A stretch of DNA of 64,000 bases from Odobenus rosmarus divergens (GCF_000321225.1 NW_004450323.1:4250920-4314919), one strand, 5' to 3'. Numbered from the stretch's first letter, positions 53,001 to 59,322 are shown. Program-made: numbers and translations. Notes: generated from the letters alone by a model not told the origin.

Positions 53001-56000
53001 CTGTGAAGTTTCCCCCTCCCTTTACTCCATCTTAACAAAACATAAAACAATTCTGAATTTTACTTTTTTTGCTGTTTCTTTCTCATAAGTATGAGACAAA
53101 AAAAATCCATAAGATTAGAATTAGGAGAAATAAAACTGTATGGCTCTCATGACAGAAGCTGCCATCCCTGGCACTTGAAGTTCCATCAGAATTTGCCTGG
53201 GTGAGTGGCCAGAGAGACGTCCCACTTTTTCACCCAAGTTAGAGAACTAAAAGATCCCCTAGAAACTTAAACTACAAGAGCACAGTGACAGCACCTCAGG
53301 GTTGTGGAAAACCTAACTGTGAAACTGTTGGCTCCCTGTGTTTGCCTTTCTTGCCGCTTCTCTACTGGTGTGGCTTGAGGGCTTGAGGGCCCCGGGGGCA
53401 GTGCCCCTCTGTCCACTCCTTTCCTCCTCCCTGACTTCCTGCAGTGCTTGCCCCTCCTCCATCTGGGTGGGACAGTGGGCGGGGAGGGGAGTGGTTTAGG
53501 GTTTTTTTTTATGTTTACGAAGAAAACCTTAACTGTAATCCTTTCTGTATTTAACATTGTTAATGATAAAATGTGTGTGAAAGTGCTTTGCATGTAGTAG
53601 GTGTTTAGTAAATGCTTTGTTGACCAACTACTCAGTGACAGTGAGCATCAGAGATTCAGCTTTTTTTCCTGGTAATTTTCTTAAGGCCAATAAATGTTAG
53701 GTTCAACTTCAGCAACTATTTTAATATATACCACAAATAGAGCTGCTTAGGAGCCATGTTGACAAAACCAGTTCCATTGTCAAATGGATTTGAAAGGCTT
53801 TAAGTCATTAATGTGAGTGTTTTAAAAATTGGGGGAAAAAACTGCCAGATCAGCTCAGCATTTTGTTTTGAGAGTATTTTAAATGCAACTCTTAATAAGG
53901 GTATTCCTGAAGGTTCCTGCTAGTAATCATGCAGAACTGCCATTTTCCAGGGTCCCTGGTCCCTACCAGGGTATCTGCTAGATGAGAAGTACTGATCCAG
54001 GAGCACTGTGTCTGACTTGCACTTAGCTGGTGTCATGGTATTAACATTTAATTCACATCTTCAAAGTCTTACTCATTACATTGTACGTGATGGGTATGTA
54101 CAAGTATGCTTAAATGGTGGTCTTCTACTTTGATTGTATAGTGTCTTAAAGATTAATATTAAGAAAATGGAAGGCATAATTTAACTACCTTTTTTTCCGG
54201 GACTGTGAAGAAATCCTTGTTGGAGAAGCCCTCGGAACTCATGTCCCATTCCTCCTCTTTCTTGTCCCTCACCGGATTCTCTCTCAATCAGGTGGGTAGA
54301 CGGTGACGAATCCTGCTTTGTGCTTTTATAGTAGGCTAGTATATCCTTTCCCATTTTATTTCCATACCCCTGTTTTTCTCTTCCTTTCTCTTCCATATAT
54401 TGGTGTCTTCCAGACGTTTTATTTTATCCTCTGTCCCTCTGATTCGGGTGTATGAGATACTTGTATGCTATAAGTTTGAACCCTTTAACTACTCATTAAT
54501 ATGAAAATCCTTAGGGCTCTGCCGTTCAGCCAAGTGAACTATTCATACTTCTAAATCTGGGTGGTTTACATAGAAAGAGAAAATAAAGAGTGAGGGAAAG
54601 CAAATTAAGGGAAAATGAATTTAACGGGAAAACCAAAAGAAACTGAAATAAAAGCCTTCAAAAGTTTGTCTTGTTAAGAAAAGCTTGATACACTTAAGAT
54701 GCTTAAGCATCCGAGAACATGAACATTACATTTTCTTAAATCTCTTTCCTTGGAGTGAGTTTATAACTTGGTTGTCATTGTCTTTCAGGAAAGATACCCA
54801 AATAACAGTGTGTTCAATGAGGTCTATGGGAAAAACCTGACAACCAGCTCCAAAACAGAACTTAATCCTTCGCTCGCCCCCCAGGAGACATCACTGTACT
54901 CCCTCTTTGAAGGGACCCCCTGGTCTCCATCACTTCCTGCCAGTTCAGGTATTGACTAGTCTTTAAATTACAGACCTTGCATTTCCTATTCACTCAGATT
55001 GATGATGAATTAGTATGATTTTGTGATTATAAATATGGTTTTTTTTTTTAAAGTAGTTTCTGAAAGAAAATAGGAAAAAAGCCTGATGAGCCAGTTCACA
55101 TAATAAGTGCCACTAAAAAAACTTTTTTACAGGGGCGCCTGGGTGGCTCAGTTGGTTAAGCAACTGCCTTTGGCTCAGGTCATGATCCTGGAGTCCCGGG
55201 ATCGAGTCCCGCATCAGGCTCCCTGCTCAGCAGGGAGTCTGCTTCTCCCTCGGACCCTCCCCGCCTCATGCTCTCGCTCTCTCTCTATCTCATTCTCTCT
55301 CTCAAATAAATAAATAAAATCTTTAAAAAAAAAAAAAAGCTTTTTTACATCCTCAATAACTAGCAGAGTTGTAAGAGAGAAAAATGTGGGTTCTGTCTTA
55401 AAAGATTTCCAGCTGTTCTTTAATTTTGTTTGTAGATACTCATTCTTTGCAGGAAAAGTTACACTTTTTAAAATAGAGATTTTTTTAAAATCCCTATTTT
55501 ATAAATGGAGTTTGATTTAATAGTAATTCCTAAGATTAGGCAATTCTGTTTCTAGTAGAGAAGACCAGTAGATATTTACCTGAAACAGCAATGCCAAAAT
55601 AGTGCATGCCCAGAATTGTCTGGTTTTGCTTTTTTTTTTTTAAAGCAAGGACCATGCCTTAGATATGTGCAGTAAGACTAGCGCATCTGGCAGAGTCCCT
55701 TTGGGGGCCCTTATTCTGCCTTTCTCCCAAAGCTGCATGATTACTCTGTCTGTGTAAGTAAATTCACTTAGTAGAATTTAAGTGAGCAGATCTATAGGAA
55801 ACTTCAGTTCTTGGTTTGTTTGTGAAACATCTATTAATGTCTTGTGTTGTTGTGATTTAATAGATCATTCAACACCAGCCAGCCAATCTCCTCATTCCTC
55901 TAACCCAAGCAGCCTGCCAAGCTCCCCTCCAACACACAACCATAATTCTGTTCCATTCTCCAACTTTGGACCCATTGGAACTCCAGATAACAGGGATAGG

Positions 56001-57028
56001 AGAACTGCAGATCGGTGGAAAACTGATAAGCCAGGTAAGATCCAGACTTCATTGCCTAGTGAAAGTGAAATCACTTACTCTGTCCTTCTCTGGTGTTTGG
56101 TGTTTGGCAATGACAGAACATCTTGAATTCTTCGTATCTCTTTGCATCCTTAGCCATGGGTGGGTTTGGCATTGACTATCTCTCAGCGACATCATCCTCT
56201 GAGAGCAGTTGGCATCCAGCCAGCACTCCAAGTGGCACCTGGACAGGCCACGGCCCCTCCATGGAGGATTCCTCTGCTGTCCTCATGGAAAGCCTAAAGG
56301 TGAGTGGGTTTTAGGAACAAGAACCACAAGAGATGTCGTTCTGCTTTTGTTCCTATAAATAGCCAGGCTTATTCCTTAGGCCCTTAGAGTTGATCGATTC
56401 ATAGCACATATCTAGTGAAGTCCTAGAAACATGGTCTACCTTATAAGATTCTTGAATAGGAATTTTGTTTTTTAAATTTGTGAACTCACTAGTGATAAAG
56501 CAGTTATCTTCAAGGGGGACAGAAACAAAGGTTTTAGTTGCATTATAAGGTTAAGACAATTCTGAGTCATTTTGGAATGTTTGATTTAAGCCTTTTGTGA
56601 ACAAATAAAGGAAGGGTATCTAATTTTAGAGATGTTTTGTTTGCCTAAAATCTTTATTGTAAATATTCTGTGGTCCCACGTGGCCCTGAGTTTTAGTAAA
56701 AAGTATTTCACCTTTTCTGGTTTAAAATAATCTTAGTGGGAACTAACTGGTCTTGAAGACAGTCTTACAACAACTTTGTCTAATAGCTGGGTTTTTTAGG
56801 GGGCAGGGATCTTGGGACATATATGCCTTTATATTTGGTGAGGATTGAGAAGCAAATCCCTTTCAGACATCCAGGCATTTGACCCCTGCTGACAAGCTCT
56901 GGGCTGTTTTTCAGTCTATCTGGTCCAGTTCCATGATGCACCCTGGACCTTCCGCTCTGGAGCAGCTGTTAATGCAGCAGAAGCAGAAACAGCAGCGGGG
57001 ACAAGGCACCATGAACCCTCCACACTGA
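20036..57028 (+). CDS. SMG7: SMG7 (EST1C) nonsense-mediated decay factor, exons 2-23
   Basis: This is the span of the SMG7 coding exons; introns are included in the coordinates. SMG7 is a cytoplasmic NMD factor. It pairs with SMG5, binds phosphorylated UPF1 and links it to decapping and deadenylation enzymes. Twenty-two exons, each with AG/GT borders, join in phase for 3,532 coding bases ending in TGA at 57026-57028. Residue numbers below assume the ten-residue first exon of human SMG7 (ending in the split codon R10). On that basis the full protein would be 1,186 residues, or 1,136 if the 50-codon exon at 52128-52277 is skipped. Order: 14-3-3-like domain (about 1-230), helical TPR-type region (to about 500), charged linker (500-610), then a long Pro/Gln/Ser-rich C-terminal region. 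The residues equivalent to human K66 and R163, which contact phosphopeptide, are both present. No frameshift or internal stop was found. Family assignment is near certain; exon edges are very likely. Confidence 0.96.
20068..22358 (+). other. SMG7: SMG7 intron 2
   Basis: A 2.3-kb intron with no SINE or L1 recognised, unusual for this repeat-dense window. The middle (about 21290-21900) is AT-rich, with several TAAT/ATTA core motifs. See findings. Confidence 0.85.
22359..22476 (+). CDS. SMG7: SMG7 exon 3 (residues 21-60)
   Basis: A 118-base exon after ttactcag and before gtaagt. It encodes DSKLGPAEVWTSRQ through KKVEQDL, helices of the 14-3-3-like domain. It starts with two bases and ends with two bases of split codons, matching exons 2 and 4. 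Confidence 0.96.
22477..24189 (+). other. SMG7: SMG7 intron 3
   Basis: A 1.7-kb AT-rich intron. Apart from an A-run at about 22593-22607, no repeat, RNA gene or exon was recognised. Confidence 0.85.
24190..24322 (+). CDS. SMG7: SMG7 exon 4 (residues 60-104)
   Basis: A 133-base exon between ttttcag and gtgagt. It begins by completing a leucine codon, then encodes WNHAFKNQIT and continues to the ASGFYTQ end. The lysine codon at 24206-24208 corresponds to human K66, one of the phosphate-binding residues used to hold phospho-UPF1. The exon ends on a whole codon. Confidence 0.97.
24914..25093 (+). mobile_element. CAN-SINE
   Basis: Forward copy gggcgcctaggtggctcag to ctcaaataaataaatctttt. Target duplication imperfect. 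Confidence 0.93.
25607..25817 (+). mobile_element. CAN-SINE with 14-base target duplication
   Basis: Forward copy. The repeat aaagcctactattt lies at 25593-25606 and 25818-25831. Its A-rich tail is interrupted (aaaaattaaaaaaag). Confidence 0.95.
25930..26410 (+). mobile_element. Old L1-like remnant
   Basis: Diverged sequence with wording typical of ancient L1M 3' regions (aaaataatgcatactagtttc, then cttggaaattacac and atttccatcagcagt). Recognition is by eye and moderate. Confidence 0.45.
27005..27115 (+). mobile_element. Small L1 ORF2-tail fragment with internal duplication
   Basis: It encodes SLRARCPSTDEWVKK, the same part of L1 as at 28560. The segment tggaatattactcata occurs twice (about 27069 and 27092), a local duplication around a (TA)n run. 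Confidence 0.75.
27950..31600 (-). mobile_element. Diverged L2-like stretches, interrupted by L1
   Basis: Patches with the same old-LINE wording (attatcctggctgttgtatg, tgctactgagaagtcaagta, ttgacaacatggaagtcact, aagaggtccaataagatgat). The L1 at 28489-29017 sits inside. The unit is patchy and its limits are unclear. Confidence 0.35.
28489..29017 (+). mobile_element. L1 3' end, 0.53 kb
   Basis: A forward 5'-truncated L1. It has the CPLTDEWIKKLWHIYTMEYY coding tail of ORF2 and the cacctatatgtggaatttaag segment. A G-rich 3' UTR follows (ggttggggggttgggggtg at about 28879-28897), and it closes with ctaaataaattttaaaa. It is bounded by a perfect 15-base duplication, aaaaccacaggacta, at 28474-28488 and 29018-29032. 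Confidence 0.92.
31643..31760 (+). mobile_element. Short CAN-SINE retaining the tRNA-Lys anticodon arm
   Basis: Forward copy ggggcacctgggtggctcag. It still reads agactcttaatctta where tRNA-Lys(CTT) has its anticodon arm, then ggttgtgagttcaagcc as a B-box-like T arm. It lacks the long CT-rich body of the other copies. Confidence 0.9.
31873..32077 (-). mobile_element. CAN-SINE
   Basis: Reverse copy from gtttaagattatttatttg to actgtgccacccaagagccc, moderately diverged. Confidence 0.92.
32195..32385 (-). mobile_element. CAN-SINE, first of a same-site pair
   Basis: Reverse copy from ttttttaaagatttatttatt to tgagccaccaaggtgccctg. It lies between copies of the short target ctgttcctt (32186-32194 and 32386-32394). 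Confidence 0.92.
32395..32587 (-). mobile_element. CAN-SINE, second of a same-site pair
   Basis: Reverse copy from attattttaaagatcttattt to gagccacccaggtgtccccc. It is bounded by the second and third copies of ctgttcctt (32386-32394, 32588-32596). Confidence 0.93.
32807..32978 (+). CDS. SMG7: SMG7 exon 5 (residues 105-162)
   Basis: A 172-base exon after ttgtag. It encodes LLQELCTVFNVDLPCR through CQHCLVHLGDI, the core of the 14-3-3-like domain with its cysteine- and histidine-rich helix. It ends with one base of an alanine codon before gtgagc. The 8.5-kb intron before it is the largest complete SMG7 intron in the window. Confidence 0.97.
32979..34186 (+). other. SMG7: SMG7 intron 5
   Basis: A 1.2-kb intron. 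A T/G-rich simple tract sits at about 33809-33830. No SINE or LINE was recognised. Confidence 0.85.
34187..34258 (+). CDS. SMG7: SMG7 exon 6 (residues 162-186)
   Basis: A 72-base exon between tctcag and gtgagt. It encodes ARYRNQTSQAESYYRHAAQL and the following VPSN. The arginine codon CGA at 34189-34191 is the equivalent of human R163, the second phosphate-binding residue of the 14-3-3-like pocket. Confidence 0.97.
34259..35079 (+). other. SMG7: SMG7 intron 6
   Basis: An 821-base intron with nothing recognisable. A short CG-containing patch at 34690-34800 is open on both strands but has no family resemblance. Confidence 0.85.
35080..35230 (+). CDS. SMG7: SMG7 exon 7 (residues 186-236)
   Basis: A 151-base exon between ctcctctag and gtaggg. 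It encodes GQPYNQLAILASSKGDHL through SKALE. This is a TPR-like helical segment bridging the 14-3-3-like domain and the following helical hairpins. It ends with two bases of a serine codon completed by exon 8. Confidence 0.97.
35231..35611 (+). other. SMG7: SMG7 intron 7
   Basis: A 381-base intron with no recognised element. Confidence 0.88.
35612..35747 (+). CDS. SMG7: SMG7 exon 8 (residues 236-281)
   Basis: A 136-base exon after tttcag and before gttaga. It encodes SRDEVKTKWGVSDFIKAFIK through KLEEQFK, part of the C-terminal helical hairpin region of the structured N-terminal half. The donor is GT followed by TAGA, weaker than most in this gene. Confidence 0.96.
35748..39700 (+). other. 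SMG7: SMG7 intron 8
   Basis: A 4-kb intron with one reverse-oriented SINE (37258-37466) and two short L2-like remnants (about 36369-36460 and 37960-38085). The rest shows nothing recognisable. Confidence 0.85.
37258..37466 (-). mobile_element. CAN-SINE with internal duplication
   Basis: Reverse copy. Inside, gatcatgatc occurs twice in tandem (about 37392-37415), a 12-base duplication not seen in the other copies. Flanked by tcaaatat (37242-37249, 37467-37474). Confidence 0.93.
39701..39863 (+). CDS. SMG7: SMG7 exon 9 (residues 282-336)
   Basis: A 163-base exon between ttttacag and gtaagt. It encodes RLLFQKAFNSQQLVHVTVIN, then HHLRDFSNETEQHSYSQDEQ and LLALF. It ends with the A of a methionine codon finished in exon 10. 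One residue differs from the human protein as I remember it (HSYSQ for HTYSQ). Confidence 0.96.
40054..40245 (-). mobile_element. CAN-SINE
   Basis: Reverse, near-consensus copy in SMG7 intron 9. ctgtaacat at 40040-40049 (approximately) and 40246-40254 marks the duplication. Confidence 0.95.
40407..40563 (+). CDS. SMG7: SMG7 exon 10 (residues 336-388)
   Basis: A 157-base exon. The acceptor is tctttaag, an AAG rather than CAG or TAG. It encodes SFLGILCKCPLQNKSQEESY, then PLPAVKVSMDWLRLRPRVFQ and EAVVDERQ. It ends with TA of a tyrosine codon before gtaagt, so an apparent TAG straddles the exon end but is not in the mRNA. Confidence 0.95.
40564..41635 (+). other. SMG7: SMG7 intron 10
   Basis: A 1.07-kb intron with a C-rich patch at about 40790-40805. 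No repeat or exon was recognised. Intron 9 (39864-40406) holds the SINE at 40054-40245. Confidence 0.85.
41636..41706 (+). CDS. SMG7: SMG7 exon 11 (residues 388-412)
   Basis: A 71-base exon between ttacag and gtaagg. It encodes YIWPWLISLLNSFHPHEEDL followed by SSTN. The last residues differ from the human SSIS as I recall it. The phase (one base in, one base out) fits exons 10 and 12. Confidence 0.94.
42040..42440 (+). mobile_element. Old L1-like remnant
   Basis: Shows ctggctgcatgataattttg, the weak match catcatgtatttaatcattg, and ataaataattctgtactgaac, a common pattern of ancient L1 3' regions. Confidence 0.5.
42449..42605 (+). mobile_element. MER5A-like hAT DNA transposon remnant
   Basis: Runs gtgcttctcaagcattaat, cacctgggattttgttaaaa, attcagtaggtttggg, gattctgcatttcttacaag, ctcctgggtgatg. 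These are the ordered landmarks of MER5A. Confidence 0.8.
42939..42999 (+). CDS. SMG7: SMG7 exon 12 (residues 412-432)
   Basis: A 61-base exon between ttctgtag and gtaggt. It encodes ATPLPEEFELQGFLALRPSF and two bases of an arginine codon. It sits in the helical region just before the linker. Confidence 0.95.
43626..43818 (+). mobile_element. CAN-SINE with 18-base target duplication
   Basis: Forward, well-preserved copy. The perfect repeat aaaaaaattcacaacccc lies at 43608-43625 and 43819-43836. Confidence 0.97.
43840..45390 (+). mobile_element. Old L2-like LINE, interrupted
   Basis: A pyrimidine-rich stretch with recurring L2-type phrases (ttaacctggagtataaaaag, ggtcatttctgccatgct, tatgcctggaacagtccg, ctgtgaagccttttcaga, ggcatctagcctactacct). 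The SINE at 44708-44927 splits it. It is diverged and recognised by eye only. Confidence 0.45.
44708..44927 (-). mobile_element. CAN-SINE with 15-base target duplication
   Basis: Reverse copy with a (TTTTA)n-like tail. tccaatatctttttt at 44693-44707 and 44928-44942 flanks it. It interrupts an old L2-like element. Confidence 0.96.
45929..46048 (+). CDS. SMG7: SMG7 exon 13 (residues 432-472)
   Basis: A 120-base exon after aattttag and before gtattt. It encodes RNLDFSKGHQGITGDKEGQQ, then the basic RQIRQQRL and ISIGKWIADNQP, near the end of the structured N-terminal half. The donor is a weak AAG/GTATTT. Confidence 0.96.
46049..46895 (+). other. SMG7: SMG7 intron 13
   Basis: An 847-base intron. 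Weak MIR-like wording at about 46540-46640; otherwise nothing recognised. Confidence 0.82.
46896..47322 (+). CDS. SMG7: SMG7 exon 14 (residues 472-614), charged linker
   Basis: A 427-base exon, the longest coding exon here. It encodes LIQCENEVGKLLFITEIPEL, then an acidic stretch, and then a Lys/Arg/Glu-rich segment with REVNRDQGRSFPPKEVRRD and TKNDGKKDNSKRKTETKK. This is the low-complexity linker between the helical region and the proline-rich C terminus. It ends on a whole codon at VAVQ before gtaagc. Confidence 0.97.
47323..49347 (+). other. SMG7: SMG7 intron 14
   Basis: A 2-kb intron with one forward SINE (48832-49030). No other element was recognised. Confidence 0.85.
48832..49030 (+). 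mobile_element. CAN-SINE
   Basis: Forward, near-consensus copy in SMG7 intron 14. An 18-base duplication with one mismatch (aagatt/catataggcaagttt type) lies at 48814-48831 and 49031-49048. Confidence 0.96.
49348..49492 (+). CDS. SMG7: SMG7 exon 15 (residues 615-663)
   Basis: A 145-base exon after gtcatag and before gtaaat. It encodes VKSQTELRKTPVSEARKTPV, then TQTPSQASNSQFIPIHHPG and AFPPLPSRP. It starts the Pro/Ser/Thr-rich C-terminal half and ends with one base of a glycine codon. Confidence 0.96.
49493..49982 (+). other. SMG7: SMG7 intron 15
   Basis: A 490-base intron. A second AG (49949-49950) lies 32 bases before the real acceptor; using it would shift the frame. Confidence 0.85.
49983..50362 (+). 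CDS. SMG7: SMG7 exon 16 (residues 663-789), Pro/Gln-rich
   Basis: A 380-base exon. It encodes GFPPPTYVIPPPVAFSMGSG, then long runs rich in P, Q, S and T, ending HHSGFQQ before gtaagt. In human SMG7 the C-terminal PC region binds decay factors (DCP1A and the CCR4-NOT nuclease CNOT8/POP2). The AG at 49981-49982 was chosen because it keeps the frame. The glutamine run in QALAQQQSPTK is one Q shorter than I recall for human. Confidence 0.95.
50363..50983 (+). other. SMG7: SMG7 intron 16
   Basis: A 621-base intron with a short (AC)n tract at about 50747-50760 and no transposon recognised. Confidence 0.85.
50984..51355 (+). CDS. SMG7: SMG7 exon 17 (residues 790-913)
   Basis: A 372-base exon after tttttcag, made of whole codons at both ends. 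It encodes YQQADASKQLWNPPQVQGPL, a segment around EKKMKPFPMEPYNHNPSEVK, and RRGKRSPGVFRPEQDPVPRM to PFE. The donor GAG/GTGTGT is weak. The frame stays open for 24 further codons into the intron, to a TAG at 51428-51430, so read-through would give a short alternative tail. Confidence 0.95.
51356..52127 (+). other. SMG7: SMG7 intron 17
   Basis: A 772-base intron flanking the cassette exon, with no repeat seen. The coding frame continues 24 codons past the weak donor. Confidence 0.85.
52128..52277 (+). CDS. SMG7: SMG7 exon 18, 50-codon cassette exon (residues 914-963)
   Basis: A 150-base exon, exactly 50 codons with phase 0 on both sides, between tcactag and gtatgt. It encodes DPKGSPLLPPDLLKSLAALE, an acidic EEEEEL-type run and PPDLYPALLGPLASLPGRN. 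Skipping it keeps the frame, and the resulting total of 1,136 residues is close to the common human form as I remember it, so it is probably alternatively spliced. That last point is inference. Confidence 0.92.
52278..54210 (+). other. SMG7: SMG7 intron 18
   Basis: A 1.9-kb intron, SINE-free. It has a GC-rich patch at about 53380-53500 and a MIR-like tail at about 53560-53625. Confidence 0.82.
54211..54291 (+). CDS. SMG7: SMG7 exon 19 (residues 964-990)
   Basis: An 81-base, phase-0 exon encoding KSLLEKPSELMSHSSSFLSL followed by TGFSLNQ. The acceptor is gactgtgaag with a poor pyrimidine tract nearby (ttttttcc lies 10-18 bases upstream). The donor is gtgggt. Being a multiple of three, this exon could also be skipped without a frameshift. 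Confidence 0.93.
54292..54788 (+). other. SMG7: SMG7 intron 19
   Basis: A 497-base intron with no recognised element. Confidence 0.85.
54789..54948 (+). CDS. SMG7: SMG7 exon 20 (residues 991-1044)
   Basis: A 160-base exon between tctttcag and gtattg. It encodes ERYPNNSVFNEVYGKNLTTS, then PSLAPQETSLYSLFEGTPWS and PSLPASS. It holds aromatic/acidic short linear motifs (LYSLFEGTPW) typical of the conserved C-terminal region. Confidence 0.95.
54949..55863 (+). other. SMG7: SMG7 intron 20
   Basis: A 915-base intron containing the forward SINE at 55132-55339. Confidence 0.85.
55132..55339 (+). mobile_element. CAN-SINE
   Basis: Forward copy, very close in sequence to the one at 43626-43818 (same gagtcccgggatcgagtccc and ctcggaccctcccc wording). 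Flanked by cttttttaca at 55122-55131 and 55340-55349. Confidence 0.96.
55864..56034 (+). CDS. SMG7: SMG7 exon 21 (residues 1044-1101)
   Basis: A 171-base exon after ttaatag and before gtaaga. It encodes DHSTPASQSPHSSNPSSLPS, the PPTHNHNSVPFSNFGPIGTP segment and DNRDRRTADRWKTDKP. It is Ser/Pro-rich and ends in a basic, hydrophilic stretch. Confidence 0.96.
56154..56299 (+). CDS. SMG7: SMG7 exon 22 (residues 1101-1149)
   Basis: A 146-base exon after tccttag and before gtgagt. It encodes AMGGFGIDYLSATSSSESSW, HPASTPSGTWTGHGPS and MEDSSAVLMESLK. The intron before it is only 119 bases, the shortest in the gene. Confidence 0.96.
56300..56914 (+). other. SMG7: SMG7 intron 22
   Basis: A 615-base intron before the last exon with no recognised element. 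Intron 21 (56035-56153) is only 119 bases. Confidence 0.85.
56915..57028 (+). CDS. SMG7: SMG7 last coding exon 23 with stop codon
   Basis: The final coding segment after gtttttcag. It encodes SIWSSSMMHPGPSALEQLLM, the glutamine/lysine-rich QQKQKQQRGQG and the terminal TMNPPH, then TGA at 57026-57028. This ending matches known SMG7. The exon continues as the 3' UTR. Confidence 0.97.
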   Translation, partial: SIWSSSMMHPGPSALEQLLMQQKQKQQRGQGTMNPPH

Positions 57029-57416
57029 GGCCAAAGTGGCAACCCTGGGAATGAAGGCTCCATAAACCATGGCATGTTGGGTTTGCAGGACTGGCCCATA
57101 CAGTTCCCTGCAGGTGGCAGCCCTCTTTTCTGTTTCTTGCTGTCGAGAGGGTGTAAGCGTTCCACCGGCGTGCTGAGTGTGCACGAAATGTCTGCAGTGC
57201 AACAAAAAGAACAAAACCATCAGGAACTCTCTGTCCCCCTGGGGCCTTCCGGAGGGAGAGAGGAACTGCTCTTTGTCTCACTCAGTTACCTGATATCACC
57301 GCCTCTCACCTTCTCCATCGTGCATGTCCCCAGCCACAAGGGAAGTGAAAGCTGAGAAGGGGAGGCAGATGGGAGAAGCCAACGGGAACTTCTCAGTCCT
57401 TTTTTCCTCTTTGGGG

Positions 57417-57422
57417 AATAAA
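57417..57422 (+). promoter_or_regulatory. SMG7: Candidate proximal poly(A) signal AATAAA (SMG7)
   Basis: An AATAAA about 390 bases after the stop codon, in ttggggaataaaatagg. Use of this site would give a short 3' UTR. The downstream sequence has only a modest T-rich element, so its strength is uncertain. Confidence 0.45.
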
Positions 57423-58310
57423 ATAGGAATCCATTAATGATTGCTTTGCTGACTGAGAATGTAGTTGAAATTATTCCTGAACATCTTTTATTATTGTTAT
57501 TACTCTCAGTAGTAAAATATCACACTGAATTCTTCCACACACAGATGTGCTTCTTCTAGTCAGTGTGCAGCAAGGAAAGCCGCCCCGTTCACTGCTCCTG
57601 CGAGAGGTTGGTGGTGACAGGATGGGGAAGCTGACCTCTTCAGCCAGTGGACGTGTTCCATGAGGGAGAGTCCAAGGCCTCAACTTTCACTCAGAAGGTT
57701 CTGGCAGGCCCTCCTCTGGCCTGGAGACTCCAGCAGGAAATGCCCTTCACTCTGTAGGTGCTCGAGCCCCAGTCGAGGATGCAGTGTGGGTGGTGGTGCT
57801 GGGCTGGATTGGCAGATGACTGCTGTAGGATTTTAAATTAATGTTTTTGATTCCTGTACATTTTATAGTAGCATAGCAAGCAGTCTCACAGAAGGCAGGC
57901 TGGTCCATTCGTGGCCTGACACATTTTAATAGGTAGAAGCTTTCAGTGTGGTTATTTTTTGTTTGATTGGTTTTTGTGACCCCCATCCTGCTTACCACCC
58001 ATCTCCTCTTGTCCCTACCTCCATCCCTTTCCCACCCTATGCTGTCTGCCAGTAGTTGTTTCTATTCCTAATGTGTACAACATCTCGCCAAGAAGCAACA
58101 GCATGGGGTCCAGCAGTTGGGGCCCGAAAGACAGTCTGAGGAGGAAGGAAGCAGCGGCGTCTGCATAGCGCACGACGGCCCAGGCCCCTGCCCAGCTGCG
58201 CCTCCCGACCTCCACTTTCAGAGTGAAATTCAAGGCAACACGGACGCGTGTGCATCATGCACAGAAGAAAACACAACGAAGTCCGTTCTGGAAAAGGCGA
58301 AAGAAAAGAA

Positions 58311-58316
58311 AATAAA
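58311..58316 (+). promoter_or_regulatory. SMG7: Candidate middle poly(A) signal AATAAA (SMG7)
   Basis: AATAAA in gaaaataaacttttatttgg, followed closely by a T-rich stretch and, about 90-190 bases on, by T/G-rich sequence. It would give a 3' UTR of about 1.3 kb. Confidence 0.5.
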
Positions 58317-58489
58317 CTTTTATTTGGTATTTATTAGAAGGAAAGAGGACTGAAAATTTTCTTGTGTAGAAACAGAAGGACAGCATTTCTGTTAGTTCCT
58401 GGAAAAGTAATATTTTAAGGGGAAATTATGGAAACAATCTAAATGTCCAGTTGCTGTGCTAGTGGTAAGGTCTGTTTCTGGGAGGTCTC

Positions 58490-58530
58490 GTGTGTGTGTG
58501 TGTGTGTGTGTGTGTACACGCGCGGGTGCG
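58490..58530 (+). repeat. (TG)n tract with adjacent CG-alternating stretch in SMG7 3' UTR
   Basis: About thirteen TG units (58490-58515) run into acacgcgcgggtgcgcgcac, giving about 40 bases of nearly unbroken purine/pyrimidine alternation. A short inverted repeat, ctccccc/gggggag, follows at 58543-58557. UG repeats in RNA are known binding sites for TDP-43 and CELF proteins; binding here is inference. Confidence 0.9.
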
Positions 58531-58794
58531 CGCACCCAGCTGCTCCCCCTGGGGGAGGGGGAGTGTGTGTGAGTGTGTGGAGTCGGTGTGGGACTTACAA
58601 ACTGGAAGACAGCTGCAGAGCAAAGCACATCCAGGAGCCCCGGTTGTCACTCGAGTCTGGGCAACCCCAGCAATGGAAGGGGTGAGATTAATGCTCATTG
58701 CTCTTCAGAGACAGTGGTTGGAGCCCCGTATGCTTACATTATTGCTCTTTAAGTTTGACATGGTGTTTGGGGTTTTTTGTTTTTGTTTTTTTTT

Positions 58795-58814
58795 TGTTGT
58801 TGTTGTTGTTGTTT
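58795..58814 (+). repeat. (TTG)n microsatellite
   Basis: About six TTG/GTT units after a T/G-rich run in the SMG7 3' UTR. Confidence 0.85.
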
Positions 58815-59322
58815 TGAAAGGTCTGAAAGGGTGAAGCCCCCCCACCCAGTGGCAATAGGAAACCCTTTGTGCTTCTCTCCAGCCCCTTCCCTGTGTCCGC
58901 CTCTCTCCCATCCCCTCCCTTCCAAGCCTCCTTCCCCACTACCTTGACCCACTTTGTGTGTTTGAGCTCTGCATTCAGGCAGCTGCAACATTCCAGCGTT
59001 TGAGCTGTCCCTGATTCTTGCACCCTAGACGAGCTAGCCAGGTTCACTGTCTCACCCCCGGTACTGCCCACATCCCATCTACAGCCCTGTTTCTGCATGA
59101 GAATTTGGTGTTTGGAATGTTTTCTGACTCTTGGGGCGGGGTTCCTCGCCTTATCATCCTCAATGTGGAGTAATGAGGAGGGAGAGGAGAATCTTCATCA
59201 GAAACTGGTTTTGTGTGGTAAACGTTCTCTTGTGTTTTTTTTGTTTTGTTTTGTTTTTTGTTTTGTTCTGTTTCGGTCTGTCTGTGCAAGACCTGCAGCT
59301 GCTGAAATCAGCTTTGCCTTTA

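Noticed and set aside
56916..57281. Overlapping - strand open frames at the SMG7 end
   Set aside because: They are antisense to the last exon and 3' UTR, with no family match or splice context.
58392..58698. Histidine/threonine-repeat open frames on the - strand
   Set aside because: They arise from reading the (TG)n microsatellite on the other strand.
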